A DNA stretch of 64,000 nt from Mageeibacillus sp. UBA6980 (GTDB taxonomy: Bacteria; Bacillota; Clostridia; Saccharofermentanales; Saccharofermentanaceae). The notes under the pieces are model-generated. The model saw nothing but the letters and a program-made list of their open reading frames with translations, searched no databases and had not been told where the DNA came from. Positions 7,472 through 16,789 of this stretch are shown here, one piece after another; the stretch's first letter is position 1; every line of letters starts with the position of its first letter. The position numbers and the translations under genes were made by a program. Location: contig DJYK01000036.1 in NCBI GenBank assembly GCA_002450095.1, forward strand, positions 47,867-111,866, in the 5' to 3' direction.

Positions 7472-9598
7472 ATGATCAAGTTCGGAAAGGGAATAGTCAG
7501 AATGCGTTATGTGATACTCATTCTTGCACTTGTCCTTCTGATACCGTCTGTGATCGGATTCCTTAATACAAGGATCAATTACGATATCCTGTATTATCTT
7601 CCGGATGATATCGAGACCATGCAGGGTCAGGATGTCCTTCTGAATGATTTCGGTAAAGGCGCTTACGGGATCTTTGTTTGTGACGGGCTTACTACAAAGG
7701 AACAGATAGATCTGCGTGAGAAGATCATGGAAGTGGATCACGTTGCAGATGTGATAAGTTACGCATCGGTTACGGACGGGCAGATCCCTATGGAGATGAT
7801 GCCTGATCAGATTCGTGACATCTTCGTATCAGAAGACGGGAACGGGTGTCTGATGTTCATTTTTTTCGACACGACAAGTTCTGCCGATGAAACGATGGAT
7901 GCCATAGAGAGCATAAGGGGGATAGCGGGAAAACAGTGTCTTCTGTCGAGTATGGCCGCTGTTGTTACGGATACAAAGAATCTCGTTATGGAACAGACTC
8001 CGATATATACGATGATAGCAGTCGTTCTGGCATTGGTCGTTCTGTTCCTTATGACGGATTCGTTCCTTGTTCCTCTTATCTTCCTTGCGGATATCGGAAT
8101 GTCGATCATCTATAATCTCGGGACCAATGTGTTCAAGGGCGAGATATCATTTATAACTATGGCTCTTGTAGCGATACTTCAGCTTGCTGTTACGATGGAC
8201 TATTCGATATTTCTCTATAACAGCTATATGGAGCAAAAGAAGATATATCCGGATAATAATGAAGCGATGGCAAATGCTATTGCGGCTACAGTCACTTCCG
8301 TTACCGGTTCGTCTCTTACTACCATCGCAGGATTTCTTGCAATGTGCTTTATGACATTCACTTTGGGACTTGATATGGGCGTGGTAATGGCCAAGGGTGT
8401 CGTGCTCGGAGTTATATGCTGCGTTACCGTTCTGCCCTCGATGATACTTCTGTGCGATAAGGCGATAATGAAGACGCACCATAAAGCTCTCACATTTACC
8501 GGGAACCTACTTTCTAAGTCTATTGATAAGACATATATAATTACGGCGATACTTCTGATGGCCTTATGGATACCTGCGGTTTACGGTTATAACAGGATCA
8601 ATGTTTACTACAAGCTCGATTCGAGTCTCCCTCAAGATCTTGAATCGGTACAGGCTAATGAGGCGCTCGAAAACAATTACGAGATATCTTCAGTCTCTAT
8701 GGTGCTTGTGAACGCCGATATGTCACCGCGCGAGACCAAACAGATGCTCGATGAGCTGTCCGGTGTGGAAGGCGTAAACTTCGCGGTCGGACTTGATTCC
8801 GTAGTGGGACCTCTTATTCCGTCAGAGATCATTCCCGAGGAGGTTACGGGTAAGCTTATGAGCGAGAATTATAAGCTGATACTCGTATCATCTTCTTATC
8901 AGGTCGCGACAGATGAGATCAACGCACAGTGCAGTGAGTTGTCTTCGATCATCAAAAGATATGATCCGGAGTCTATGCTCGTAGGAGAAGCTCCCGCGAC
9001 CAAGGATCTTATAGAGATAACGGACCATGACTTCGAGGTTGTAAGTCTTGTAAGTATCGGAGCTATCTTCATTCTGATACTTCTTGTCCTTAAGTCTGTG
9101 ACTTTGCCGATAATCCTGGTATCAGTGGTCGAGCTTGCTATCTATATCAATATGTCGATCTCGTATTATACGGGCTCTACATTGCCGTTTATAGCCTCGA
9201 TATGTGTGGGAACGATACAACTCGGCGCGACGATTGATTACGCGATACTTCTTACCAACCGTTATAAGACCGAGAGGATCGCCGGATACTCCCGCAGGGA
9301 TGCCGTCTCCATTGCACTTAAGACTTCTGTTTCATCTGTATTCTCATCGGCATTGGGATTCTTCGCGGCAACGATCGGTGTTGCCCTCTATTCGGATATC
9401 GATCTCATAAGTTCGATATGTCTGCTCCTGTCCAGAGGTGCTTTGCTGTCGATGGTGATAGTCCTTACGCTTCTTCCTTCGCTGCTTCTTATCTTTGACG
9501 GAGTCATCATCAGGACAACGGCCGGAATGCACAGTTGTATCAATAAGAACCATAAAAAGGAAAAGAATGCAGGTAATCCTGTTACTTCAGCTACTTAA
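7472..9598 (+). CDS. MMPL/RND-superfamily transporter
   Basis: A 708-residue membrane protein with the internal duplication of the RND superfamily: one helix (residues about 11-29), an extracytoplasmic domain, five helices with an AVTMDYSIFLYN motif in helix 4 (near 238-249), then the same again with GATIDYAILLTNRY (near 588-601). The two Asp-Tyr pairs are the proton-relay position of MMPL proteins. Such pumps move lipids, siderophores or drugs using proton motive force. The gene starts at an ATG preceded by GAGAGG, is controlled by the divergent TetR repressor, and is followed 13 bases later by a secreted heptad-repeat protein that is likely its partner. The substrate cannot be read from sequence. 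Confidence 0.92.
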   Translation: MIKFGKGIVRMRYVILILALVLLIPSVIGFLNTRINYDILYYLPDDIETMQGQDVLLNDFGKGAYGIFVCDGLTTKEQIDLREKIMEVDHVADVISYASVTDGQIPMEMMPDQIRDIFVSEDGNGCLMFIFFDTTSSADETMDAIESIRGIAGKQCLLSSMAAVVTDTKNLVMEQTPIYTMIAVVLALVVLFLMTDSFLVPLIFLADIGMSIIYNLGTNVFKGEISFITMALVAILQLAVTMDYSIFLYNSYMEQKKIYPDNNEAMANAIAATVTSVTGSSLTTIAGFLAMCFMTFTLGLDMGVVMAKGVVLGVICCVTVLPSMILLCDKAIMKTHHKALTFTGNLLSKSIDKTYIITAILLMALWIPAVYGYNRINVYYKLDSSLPQDLESVQANEALENNYEISSVSMVLVNADMSPRETKQMLDELSGVEGVNFAVGLDSVVGPLIPSEIIPEEVTGKLMSENYKLILVSSSYQVATDEINAQCSELSSIIKRYDPESMLVGEAPATKDLIEITDHDFEVVSLVSIGAIFILILLVLKSVTLPIILVSVVELAIYINMSISYYTGSTLPFIASICVGTIQLGATIDYAILLTNRYKTERIAGYSRRDAVSIALKTSVSSVFSSALGFFAATIGVALYSDIDLISSICLLLSRGALLSMVIVLTLLPSLLLIFDGVIIRTTAGMHSCINKNHKKEKNAGNPVTSAT

Positions 9599-9611
9599 GG
9601 GGGGAATAATA

Positions 9612-11942
9612 ATGCTTACATCAAAAAAGATAATCGCATCTTTAACAACCGCTGCTGTTGCAGTCGGAGCATTAGGCGGCACAATGATCTACAATGACAA
9701 AAAAGATAAAGTGCTCGCACAGGAGATCATGGAAGCTGAGCAGATCGCTTCTTCTTATCACAGTACGGATTCAGGTAAGAATGAGACTGTCTATGTGATC
9801 TCATCGGCAGACGGGAGCCGCACGACATACGTCAGTTCATGGCTTCGTAATCCCGACGGAAGTTCGTCTGTCGAAGATGTTTCAGAACTGTCGGACATCG
9901 AAGTCGTTAAGGGCGGAGCATCTTTGGAGAACAACGATAACGGCAGTCTCATATGGAATGCGAACGGCGAAGATATCTATTACAGGGGTATATCCGATCA
10001 GGAACTTCCTGTCGATGTCGAAGTTACATATAACCTTGACGGAAATGATATAAGTGAGCAAGATCTTCAGGGGAGAAGCGGACATCTTGTGATCACCGTT
10101 TCTTATACGAATAATATGTCGAAGACAGTGGAGACGGAAGACGGTGAAGAGTATACGCTTTATATGCCGTTCGTAATGTCGACGGGGATGCTTCTCGATA
10201 ACAATGAATTCAGGAACATCGAAGTAACGGATGCGGAGGCCGTGAATGACGGAGACCGCACATACGTTATAGGAATGGGTTTCCCGGGACTTTATGAGAG
10301 TCTGGGCCTTGATTCCATAGAAGTCGATGAAGACATTCGCGAACAGCTTGACGGGATCAATATTCCGGAGGAGTTTTCTGTCGAATGTGATGTTGAGGAC
10401 TGCAGCGAAATTACTGCACTTACCGTTGCAACTGTTCTTGATCTTGATGAGATCGGAGATGATACGGATACAAACAGCATCGACGAGGATATGGATGCCA
10501 TGACCGACGGAATGAACAGCATTCTCGACGGTTCGGAGGATCTGTATAACGGTGTATCGGATCTTCAGTCAGGTACGGTTACCCTTAATAACGGTGCTTC
10601 CGAGTTAGCTTCAGGTGCTTCCTCTCTTGCGGACGGTGCTTCCACTCTCGCAGCGGGAACAACGACACTTGCGGGCGGTGCTTCCGATCTTCTTAACGGT
10701 GCCAATTCTCTGGCGAACGGTGCAAATACACTTGCGGGCGGTGCCGGAACACTTTGTAACGGTACTTCGCAGCTTGTTACGGGTGCCGAGTCTTTAAGAA
10801 ACGGAATTAACCGGGTAAATGACGGTGCTTCGGCACTTAACAGCGGTATAGCACAATTACAGTCGAATGCTCCTGCTCTTCAAAGCGGAGTATCGGATCT
10901 TGCTTCCGGAGCCACATCCTTATCACAGGGTGCATCGGCGTTGAATGACGGTGTTAATGCTCTTTATTCACAGATGAGTTCGGAAGAAGCACAGGCTCAG
11001 ATATCTTCTCTGATCGCGGGATCCGCACAGTTCAGGGAGAGTCTTTCCGGTCTTAATGCTGCAATGAGCAGTTCCGTGTCGCCCGAACAGGCTGAAGCTC
11101 TTCAGAATGCGATCTCTTATCTTACGGCTTATGCTGCTGCCATAGAAGACCCTGAAGCTGCGGCTGCCTACAGTGCAAGTCTTAATGCTCTTGTTACGGC
11201 TTACAGTACTATGGCAGGTCAGCTCGGACAGGTTAGCACTGCGGTAAGTGCACTTAATGAAGGTTATCAGGGAATCGATGCGGGTATCAATGCATTGGGA
11301 GGTAAATTCGGTGAGGTAGCAAATGCCGTCGCTAGCATACAAAGCGGAGCTTCACAGGTCGCAGGAGGTGCGTCACAGCTGTCAACGGGACTTGATTCCC
11401 TGAATTCCGGTGCCGGTTCTCTGGTCAGCGGCATCAATCAGCTCGCACAGGGCAGTGCTGACTTGAGCAACGGAACATCTCAGCTTGTTGCGGGAGCGGC
11501 ATCATTATCCGACGGTATATCTCAGGTAAATAACGGAGCGGTTTCTCTTGCTGCCGGTGCGAATACTCTCTCATCCGGTGCCGATTCTCTTGCTCAGGGA
11601 GCCGGTGATTTAAGCAACGGGGCAAATGCACTGTCAGAAGGTGCCGATGCTCTCTCTTCCGGAGCTCAGACATTGTCTTCCGGTGCCGACCGACTCGCTG
11701 GCGGAACACAGGATCTGACAGACGGAGCGGCTGCTCTTCTCGAAGGCGCGGGACAGTTGGATGACGGACTTAACGAATTCAATGAGCAGGCAGTCGAAAA
11801 GATAACCGGGATCATCAGCAATATAGCGCCTTTATCTGACAGAGCAGATGAGTTGAAAGATTATGCATCGTCATATACAACGTTCTCCGGAGTCTGTGAA
11901 GGTGTTGAGGATTCGGTAGTGTTTGTATTCAAGAATAACTGA
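9612..11942 (+). CDS. Exported LxxGAxx heptad-repeat protein (YhgE/Pip-like central region)
   Basis: 776 residues from the ATG at 9612, which has AAGGGGGG upstream; the longer frame from 9495 overlaps the exporter and is not believed. Residues 8-27 form a signal/anchor segment. Residues about 30-300 are acidic and beta-rich. After that come two long blocks of a seven-residue repeat, Leu-x-x-Gly-Ala-x-x (roughly 320-440 and 580-740; for example LASGASS LADGAST), separated by an alanine/glutamine-rich helical stretch. The same repeat marks the central part of YhgE/Pip/EsaA proteins, but their C-terminal membrane domain is missing here. The gene directly follows the MMPL pump, so I infer an extracytoplasmic adaptor or gating partner. 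A surface or wall-spanning role is also possible. Confidence 0.75.
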   Translation: MLTSKKIIASLTTAAVAVGALGGTMIYNDKKDKVLAQEIMEAEQIASSYHSTDSGKNETVYVISSADGSRTTYVSSWLRNPDGSSSVEDVSELSDIEVVKGGASLENNDNGSLIWNANGEDIYYRGISDQELPVDVEVTYNLDGNDISEQDLQGRSGHLVITVSYTNNMSKTVETEDGEEYTLYMPFVMSTGMLLDNNEFRNIEVTDAEAVNDGDRTYVIGMGFPGLYESLGLDSIEVDEDIREQLDGINIPEEFSVECDVEDCSEITALTVATVLDLDEIGDDTDTNSIDEDMDAMTDGMNSILDGSEDLYNGVSDLQSGTVTLNNGASELASGASSLADGASTLAAGTTTLAGGASDLLNGANSLANGANTLAGGAGTLCNGTSQLVTGAESLRNGINRVNDGASALNSGIAQLQSNAPALQSGVSDLASGATSLSQGASALNDGVNALYSQMSSEEAQAQISSLIAGSAQFRESLSGLNAAMSSSVSPEQAEALQNAISYLTAYAAAIEDPEAAAAYSASLNALVTAYSTMAGQLGQVSTAVSALNEGYQGIDAGINALGGKFGEVANAVASIQSGASQVAGGASQLSTGLDSLNSGAGSLVSGINQLAQGSADLSNGTSQLVAGAASLSDGISQVNNGAVSLAAGANTLSSGADSLAQGAGDLSNGANALSEGADALSSGAQTLSSGADRLAGGTQDLTDGAAALLEGAGQLDDGLNEFNEQAVEKITGIISNIAPLSDRADELKDYASSYTTFSGVCEGVEDSVVFVFKNN

Positions 11943-11962
11943 TAACATCCGGGTTTTTATGC

Positions 11963-11968
11963 TATCAT
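11963..11968 (+). promoter_or_regulatory. Extended -10 promoter of the flavodoxin gene
   Basis: TG-C-TATCAT (11960-11968) gives an extended -10 element with no convincing -35. TTTGGAGGA follows at 11982-11990, seven bases before the flavodoxin ATG. Confidence 0.45.
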
Positions 11969-11996
11969 TAGTTTAATAAACTTTGGAGGAACAAAT

Positions 11997-12419
11997 ATGA
12001 AATTAGTTGCATATTTCTCTACATCCGGTAATACGGCTGATAAAGCTAAGAAGATAGCAGAAGAGCAGGGTGCGGATATCTACGAGATAGTACCTGCAGT
12101 TCCTTATACAGGCGCAGACCTTGACTGGCAGGACAGGGGGAGCAGGTGTAATTCCGAGATGGAAGATAAGAAGGTAAGACCTGCGATCGAAGGCGAATTG
12201 CCTGATATCTCCAAGTATGATGAGATCTACTTGGGATTCCCTCTTTGGTGGGGCTATCCTCCGAGGATCATTAACACATTCCTCGAGAGCGCCGACTTTA
12301 CGGGTAAGAAGATCATTCCTTTCGCTACGAGCGGCGGAAGTGAGTATGGCAAGGCAAATGATGATCTTATCCCGAGTGCTCCCGGAGCCATCTTCGAAGA
12401 AGGTAAGAGGATAAAGTAA
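11997..12419 (+). CDS. Flavodoxin-like protein, possibly shortened at the C-terminus
   Basis: 140 residues starting behind a good TTTGGAGGA site. YFSTSGNTADKAKKIAE is the flavodoxin phosphate-binding loop for FMN. GFPLWWGYPPRIINTFLE near residues 80-97 is the isoalloxazine-side loop, and PFATSGGSEYGKA the third loop. Proteins of this Flavodoxin_4 type usually run on 15-30 residues past the point where this one stops (EEGKRIK). The next 19 codons in another frame read like a missing terminal helix, so a frameshift is possible. It may donate electrons as a low-potential or quinone-reducing protein; its partner is unknown. Confidence 0.85.
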   Translation: MKLVAYFSTSGNTADKAKKIAEEQGADIYEIVPAVPYTGADLDWQDRGSRCNSEMEDKKVRPAIEGELPDISKYDEIYLGFPLWWGYPPRIINTFLESADFTGKKIIPFATSGGSEYGKANDDLIPSAPGAIFEEGKRIK

Positions 12420-12480
12420 GTCATTGGAAAAGGTTTTCTCAGGGTGGAGCGATCTTCCCAAAGGATATTGTTCGGATAAA

Positions 12481-13332
12481 ATGACAGAGGGATGCATCGT
12501 CCTTGAGGGCGGTGCATTTCGTGCTATATACACTTCGGGAATCCTGGATGTCCTTATGAAAAACGACATCAATTTTACCTGCGTATGCGGCGTGTCCGCC
12601 GGTGCGATGAACGGCGTCAATTATGCGGCGGGACAGATAGGGAGATCTGCGAGGATCAATCTCAGGTACAGGCACGACAGAAATTATGTCGGTGTAAAAC
12701 CTCTTTTTACACAGCACGGCATAATCGGCTTTGACTTTGTCTTCGGCGAATTGGACGGCGTCGAGCCTTTTGATCATAAAACTTGTGAAAAAAGGCGTTT
12801 TGTCGTGGTCACATCTGATGTCGACACGGGCAGAACAAGATACTGGGAGAAGAGCAACTGTTCCGATATATTTCAGGCGATAAGAGCTTCCGCGTCTATG
12901 CCGTATGTATCATCGCCTGTTGAGGTTGAAGGGACATATAATCTTGACGGCGGATGCAGCGTGAATATCCCTTTTAGGTGGGCAATAGATCAGGGCTTTA
13001 AGAAGATAGTGGTCGTGAAGACACGTTCCGCCGACTATCGTGAGCCGACACCGTCGGATGCGGCACTTAGGATCATACACAGGATATATAGGGATAAACC
13101 GGCTTTGGCTTATAATCTCGAGCATTCATCCGAGCGATATAATCTCGAGATGGATGAGCTTTTTTACCTGACCGAGAAAAGGAGATTATTTACTTTTACG
13201 CCGTCCAGATCTCTTGACGATATCGGACGTCTCGAAAGCGATATGGAAAAACTCGGTAATCTATATTATCTTGGGGTTAAGGATTGTGAAGACCATCTTG
13301 ATGAATTAAAGAGGTATCTGGAGTATTTATGA
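12481..13332 (+). CDS. Patatin-like phospholipase (YjjU/RssA family)
   Basis: About 283 residues from the ATG at 12481, where the family signature begins at once (VLEGGAFRAIYTSGILDVL, an oxyanion-hole glycine loop). A TTG at 12424 would add 19 residues unlike the family, so I do not use it. The catalytic Ser-Asp dyad is clear: GVSAGAMNG (GxSxG) and NLDGGCSVNIP (DGG). The protein is probably a cytoplasmic lipid acyl hydrolase with an unknown substrate. It overlaps uppP by four bases (ATGA), suggesting a shared transcript and perhaps a shared role in lipid turnover. Confidence 0.88.
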   Translation: MTEGCIVLEGGAFRAIYTSGILDVLMKNDINFTCVCGVSAGAMNGVNYAAGQIGRSARINLRYRHDRNYVGVKPLFTQHGIIGFDFVFGELDGVEPFDHKTCEKRRFVVVTSDVDTGRTRYWEKSNCSDIFQAIRASASMPYVSSPVEVEGTYNLDGGCSVNIPFRWAIDQGFKKIVVVKTRSADYREPTPSDAALRIIHRIYRDKPALAYNLEHSSERYNLEMDELFYLTEKRRLFTFTPSRSLDDIGRLESDMEKLGNLYYLGVKDCEDHLDELKRYLEYL

Positions 13333-14198
13333 GTGTATTGGATTTTATTATCGCGATCATATACGGCATTGTTGAGGGGATAACCGAATGGCTCCCCGTA
13401 AGTTCGACGGGACACATGATCCTTCTGGATTCGTTCCTGCATCTTAATGTCTCCGAGGCTTTCTATGATCTGTATCTTGTCGTTATTCAGTTAGGCGCGA
13501 TCATGGCGGTCGTTATCATCTATTGGAAGGAGATATGGCCTTTCGGTATCAAGGATAATGAGCACCCTTGGAAAAAAGAGGGTATCGGTCGCTATGTCAA
13601 AGCGGATAAGTTCAGTATGTGGTTTAAGATCTTGGTCGCCTGTATCCCTGCTATCATCGTAGGTGTTCTTTTTGACGACTATCTCGATGAATTGTTCTAT
13701 AACTGGGTATGTGTTTCTATCATGCTCATACTCTTCGGTGTCGGATTCATCGTTGTCGAGAAGTGGGTCAAGAATAAGACTCCTGATGTTACGTCCGTTG
13801 ATGACATCACTTATCCTCAGGCGTTTCTTATCGGTGCCTTCCAGCTGGTCGCTGCGGTTTTCCCCGGAACCTCGAGGTCCGGATCGACTATCCTGGGTTC
13901 GCTCGCTATAGGGATAAGCCGTGAGGTGGCAGCCAAGTTTACTTTCTTCCTCGCGATCCCCGTTATGTTCGGTGCAAGTCTTCTTAAGATCATTAAGTTC
14001 GAAGGTGAAGTATCGGGTTCTGATATAGCCATGCTCATTACCGGAATGGTTGTCGCATTCGTGGTTTCATGGTTCGTCATTAAGAAGTTCATGTCTTACA
14101 TAAGAAAGCATAATTTCAATGTGTTCGGTTGGTACAGGATCATCGCCGGCGTGCTGTTCCTTGTTCTCGGGATAGCGGGACTTCTAAAAATGGGGTGA
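13329..14198 (+). CDS. uppP: Undecaprenyl-diphosphatase
   Basis: A 289-residue membrane enzyme that removes one phosphate from undecaprenyl pyrophosphate, recycling the lipid carrier for peptidoglycan; overproduction gives bacitracin resistance (BacA). Both family motifs are intact: EGITEWLPVSSTGH near residues 17-30 and FPGTSRSGSTI near 177-187, which together hold the Glu, Ser and Arg of the active site. Around eight membrane segments are visible. GGAG lies nine bases before the ATG. It overlaps the patatin gene by four bases and is followed after four bases by a GH43 gene. Confidence 0.96.
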   Translation: MSVLDFIIAIIYGIVEGITEWLPVSSTGHMILLDSFLHLNVSEAFYDLYLVVIQLGAIMAVVIIYWKEIWPFGIKDNEHPWKKEGIGRYVKADKFSMWFKILVACIPAIIVGVLFDDYLDELFYNWVCVSIMLILFGVGFIVVEKWVKNKTPDVTSVDDITYPQAFLIGAFQLVAAVFPGTSRSGSTILGSLAIGISREVAAKFTFFLAIPVMFGASLLKIIKFEGEVSGSDIAMLITGMVVAFVVSWFVIKKFMSYIRKHNFNVFGWYRIIAGVLFLVLGIAGLLKMG

Positions 14199-14202
14199 TA
14201 AT

Positions 14203-15792
14203 ATGCAGAGTAAACAGGTATTCAATCCTTTCTTGCCTTTGAATGAATATGTTCCCGACGGGGAACCTCATGTATTTGACGGACGCGTATATCTTTACGG
14301 TTCGCACGACAAGGAAGGAGGATATACCTTCTGCATGCGGGATTATGTCGTGTATTCCGCTCCTGTTGACGATCTGTCGGATTGGAGGTTCGAAGGAGTC
14401 TCATACAAGGCGTCGCAGGATCCTTTGTATTCCGACAAGCTTCCTTATATGTTTGCTCCCGATGCGGTAAAGGGAAACGACGGTAAGTACTATCTTTATT
14501 ACTGTATGGGAGGCGACTACGGATACGGAGGATATACAAATCCCATAAGCGTTGCCGTAAGCGATAAGCCGGCAGGACCGTTCGAGTACCTCGGAAATGT
14601 TAAGTATAAAGACGGCACGATCATGAGAAAGTATGTCTGTTTTGATCCTGCCGCCATGAACGATAACGGTGTGATCAGGATATTCTACGGCACACAGTAC
14701 GGCTATGAGGAAGAAGAGGATTTCCTTACGAACGGAAGGCTTGAAGACGAGATGCAGATGTTCGGTAAGACTCGTGAAGAGATCCTATCTTACCCTGACA
14801 GCATCAACGGCCCTATTATGGTCGTTCTCGAAGACGATATGCTGACCGTTAAGGAAGAACCACACCATATCATCCCGTATAAGGTTAAAGGCACTTCATT
14901 CGAGAAGCATCCTTTCTTCGAGGGACCTTCCATGCGTAAGGTCGGGGATAAATACTACTTTGTTTATTCTTCATGGCTGAATCACGAACTTTGCTATGCC
15001 GTCAGCGATCATCCGGATAAGGACTTCGTGTTCGGAGGGACTATCGTATCTAACGGCGATGTCGGTCTTAACGGCAGGACTTCGGAGAATAAACTCAATA
15101 TGACCGGGACTACGCACGGAAGTATTATTGAGATCAACGGTCAGTGGTATGTCTTCTACCATCGTCTGACTCATAAATCCGATTACAGCCGTCAGGCGTG
15201 CGCAGAGAAAATATACATAAGAGAAGACGGAAGTATTCCTCAGGTCGAGATGACAAGCTGCGGATTGTCGGAGAAAGCATTGAAAGGAGAAGGAACATAT
15301 CCTTCGGTCATATGCTGCAATCTGACGAACGGGAATATGCCTCACGGATCCAACTGTGTATATCCGATTCCTTTCCCTAATGTGACGAATATCGGTGAAG
15401 ACAGGTTTATAGGGGAGATAGAGGACGGTACTCTCATAGGGTATAAGTTCTTTGATTTCTCGGAATTAAAGAGCATAAGCGTTGAATACAGATTCGAAAA
15501 TGATGATAACAAAGCGAGGTTCGACGGCCCCATAAGGATAGATGAGCGAGGAACAGGAGATCAGAGCCCTGTGATCAGGACCTGCGATGATACTGATCTG
15601 AGGTTTGAGGTGAGGACTTCTCCCGAAGGTGATCCTTCAGGCGTTATCAGGTTGACGTCGGCTGATATCAACGGAAGTACGGAGTGGACATGGGACAGCG
15701 CCCGAGTCGATATCAGTGACGGCGTGAAGCCTTTGTATCTGATCTATCGGGGCAACAGGAAAGTTCAGCTTAGAAGTTTCAGATTGAACTGA
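14203..15792 (+). CDS. Glycoside hydrolase family 43 protein
   Basis: 529 residues without a signal peptide, so probably cytoplasmic. The N-terminal 330 residues form the five-bladed propeller of GH43: YVPDGEPHVFDGRVYLYGSHD at the start carries the general-base Asp19, CFDPAAMND the middle Asp, and FFEGPSMRKVGDKYYFVYSS the proton-donor Glu. GTTHGSIIEINGQWYVFYHR is a further conserved blade. The last 150 residues look like a beta-sandwich carbohydrate-binding module. Family members act on arabinose- or xylose-containing oligosaccharides; which one cannot be read here. The ribosome site is GGGGTG from the end of uppP. Its 3' end overlaps the converging LysR gene by 14 bases. Confidence 0.88.
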   Translation: MQSKQVFNPFLPLNEYVPDGEPHVFDGRVYLYGSHDKEGGYTFCMRDYVVYSAPVDDLSDWRFEGVSYKASQDPLYSDKLPYMFAPDAVKGNDGKYYLYYCMGGDYGYGGYTNPISVAVSDKPAGPFEYLGNVKYKDGTIMRKYVCFDPAAMNDNGVIRIFYGTQYGYEEEEDFLTNGRLEDEMQMFGKTREEILSYPDSINGPIMVVLEDDMLTVKEEPHHIIPYKVKGTSFEKHPFFEGPSMRKVGDKYYFVYSSWLNHELCYAVSDHPDKDFVFGGTIVSNGDVGLNGRTSENKLNMTGTTHGSIIEINGQWYVFYHRLTHKSDYSRQACAEKIYIREDGSIPQVEMTSCGLSEKALKGEGTYPSVICCNLTNGNMPHGSNCVYPIPFPNVTNIGEDRFIGEIEDGTLIGYKFFDFSELKSISVEYRFENDDNKARFDGPIRIDERGTGDQSPVIRTCDDTDLRFEVRTSPEGDPSGVIRLTSADINGSTEWTWDSARVDISDGVKPLYLIYRGNRKVQLRSFRLN

Positions 15793-16657
15793 ACGTCGTT
15801 CTGACCTGCTCGAGAAATCTCTGCTCTATGGGACTGAAAGTCTTATTACGGTTCCATATCAGATACAATTCTGATCGAAGTTCCGGGGAAAGAGGTCTGA
15901 ACACGATATCGCTTCCCTCAGTATTTATGAGATCTTTGAAAGTAAGCAGTATTCCGAGGTTTTCCTTCGCGAAGACGGAACCGTTATAAGAAAGACGGAA
16001 TGATCCTTCCAAAGACAATTCATCATACTTATCTTCGGCCCATGCTTTGATCTCGTTATTCCAGCTTTGTTCCGAGACAAACAGAGGCTGCCCGATAAGG
16101 TCCGACACCTTGATCGATCGCTTCTTAGAAAGGGGATGGGAGGCTGGGATAATCGCGCCCCACAGATCTGACTTGGGAAAGCGGATGCTGTCATATTTGC
16201 TGCTGTCGGGGGCTTCACAGAGCACGGCAAAATCCAGAAGGCCTTTATCGAGTTTTTCGGTGACCTGCTCGGTATCTCCGCTTGTAATGTGATATGTAAG
16301 ATGCGGGTACTGTTTCTTTAGCTTATATATCTCCCGCGCGAGGTATCTGATCTGATAGCTTTCCGCGAGTCCCAGGTAGATGTCGCCTCCCGTAATATCG
16401 TCAAGATTCGTGAATTCCTGTTCTATCTTGTCAGCCATCGCGATGAGATCTGAGGCACGTTCCTTCAGCAAGTGTCCCTCCTCGGTAAGAGATATGCTGA
16501 AGCTGTGCCTTACGAAAAGCTTTTTCCCGAGTTCTTCCTCGAGTGCCTTTAATGTCTTTGAGAGTGTCGGCTGTGATACGTGAAGCAGTTCGGCCGCCTT
16601 GGACATATTCTCTTCTCTTGCTACTGCCAGAAAGTATTTAAGGGTCTTGATCTCCAT
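15779..16657 (-). CDS. LysR-family transcriptional regulator
   Basis: 292 residues with the usual LysR layout: winged helix (MEIKTLKYFLAVAREENMSK then AAELLHVSQPTLSKTLKALE) and a periplasmic-binding-like effector domain from about residue 90. It is divergent from an alpha/beta hydrolase gene, and a strong palindrome lies in the gap close to its own start, so it probably controls that hydrolase and itself. The inducer is unknown. Confidence 0.94.
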   Translation of the reverse strand: MEIKTLKYFLAVAREENMSKAAELLHVSQPTLSKTLKALEEELGKKLFVRHSFSISLTEEGHLLKERASDLIAMADKIEQEFTNLDDITGGDIYLGLAESYQIRYLAREIYKLKKQYPHLTYHITSGDTEQVTEKLDKGLLDFAVLCEAPDSSKYDSIRFPKSDLWGAIIPASHPLSKKRSIKVSDLIGQPLFVSEQSWNNEIKAWAEDKYDELSLEGSFRLSYNGSVFAKENLGILLTFKDLINTEGSDIVFRPLSPELRSELYLIWNRNKTFSPIEQRFLEQVRTTFSSI

Positions 16658-16682
16658 TTTTATATCTTCCTCCGGATAGATG

Positions 16683-16705
16683 TGATATTCCGATATGGAA
16701 TATCA
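16683..16705. promoter_or_regulatory. Probable LysR operator palindrome
   Basis: TGATATTCC (16683-16691), GATAT, GGAATATCA (16697-16705) is a perfect 9-bp inverted repeat with a 5-bp centre. It contains the T-N11-A core of LysR sites, and lies 26 bases before the LysR start in the divergent gap. Confidence 0.72.
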
Positions 16706-16789
16706 TGATATAAATATTATTCATTAGCGTAAATCATTGCAATCTTTTATTATTAAATTAATTATAAAAATATCCGGGAGGACTGGCAT

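Noticed and set aside
9495..9611. Upstream extension of the heptad-repeat protein
   Set aside because: It lies inside the MMPL gene in another frame. The ATG at 9612 has a strong ribosome site and begins a proper signal anchor.
12424..12480. TTG start for the patatin-like gene
   Set aside because: The added residues do not resemble patatins, and the family signature begins right after the ATG at 12481. The TTG start cannot be fully excluded.
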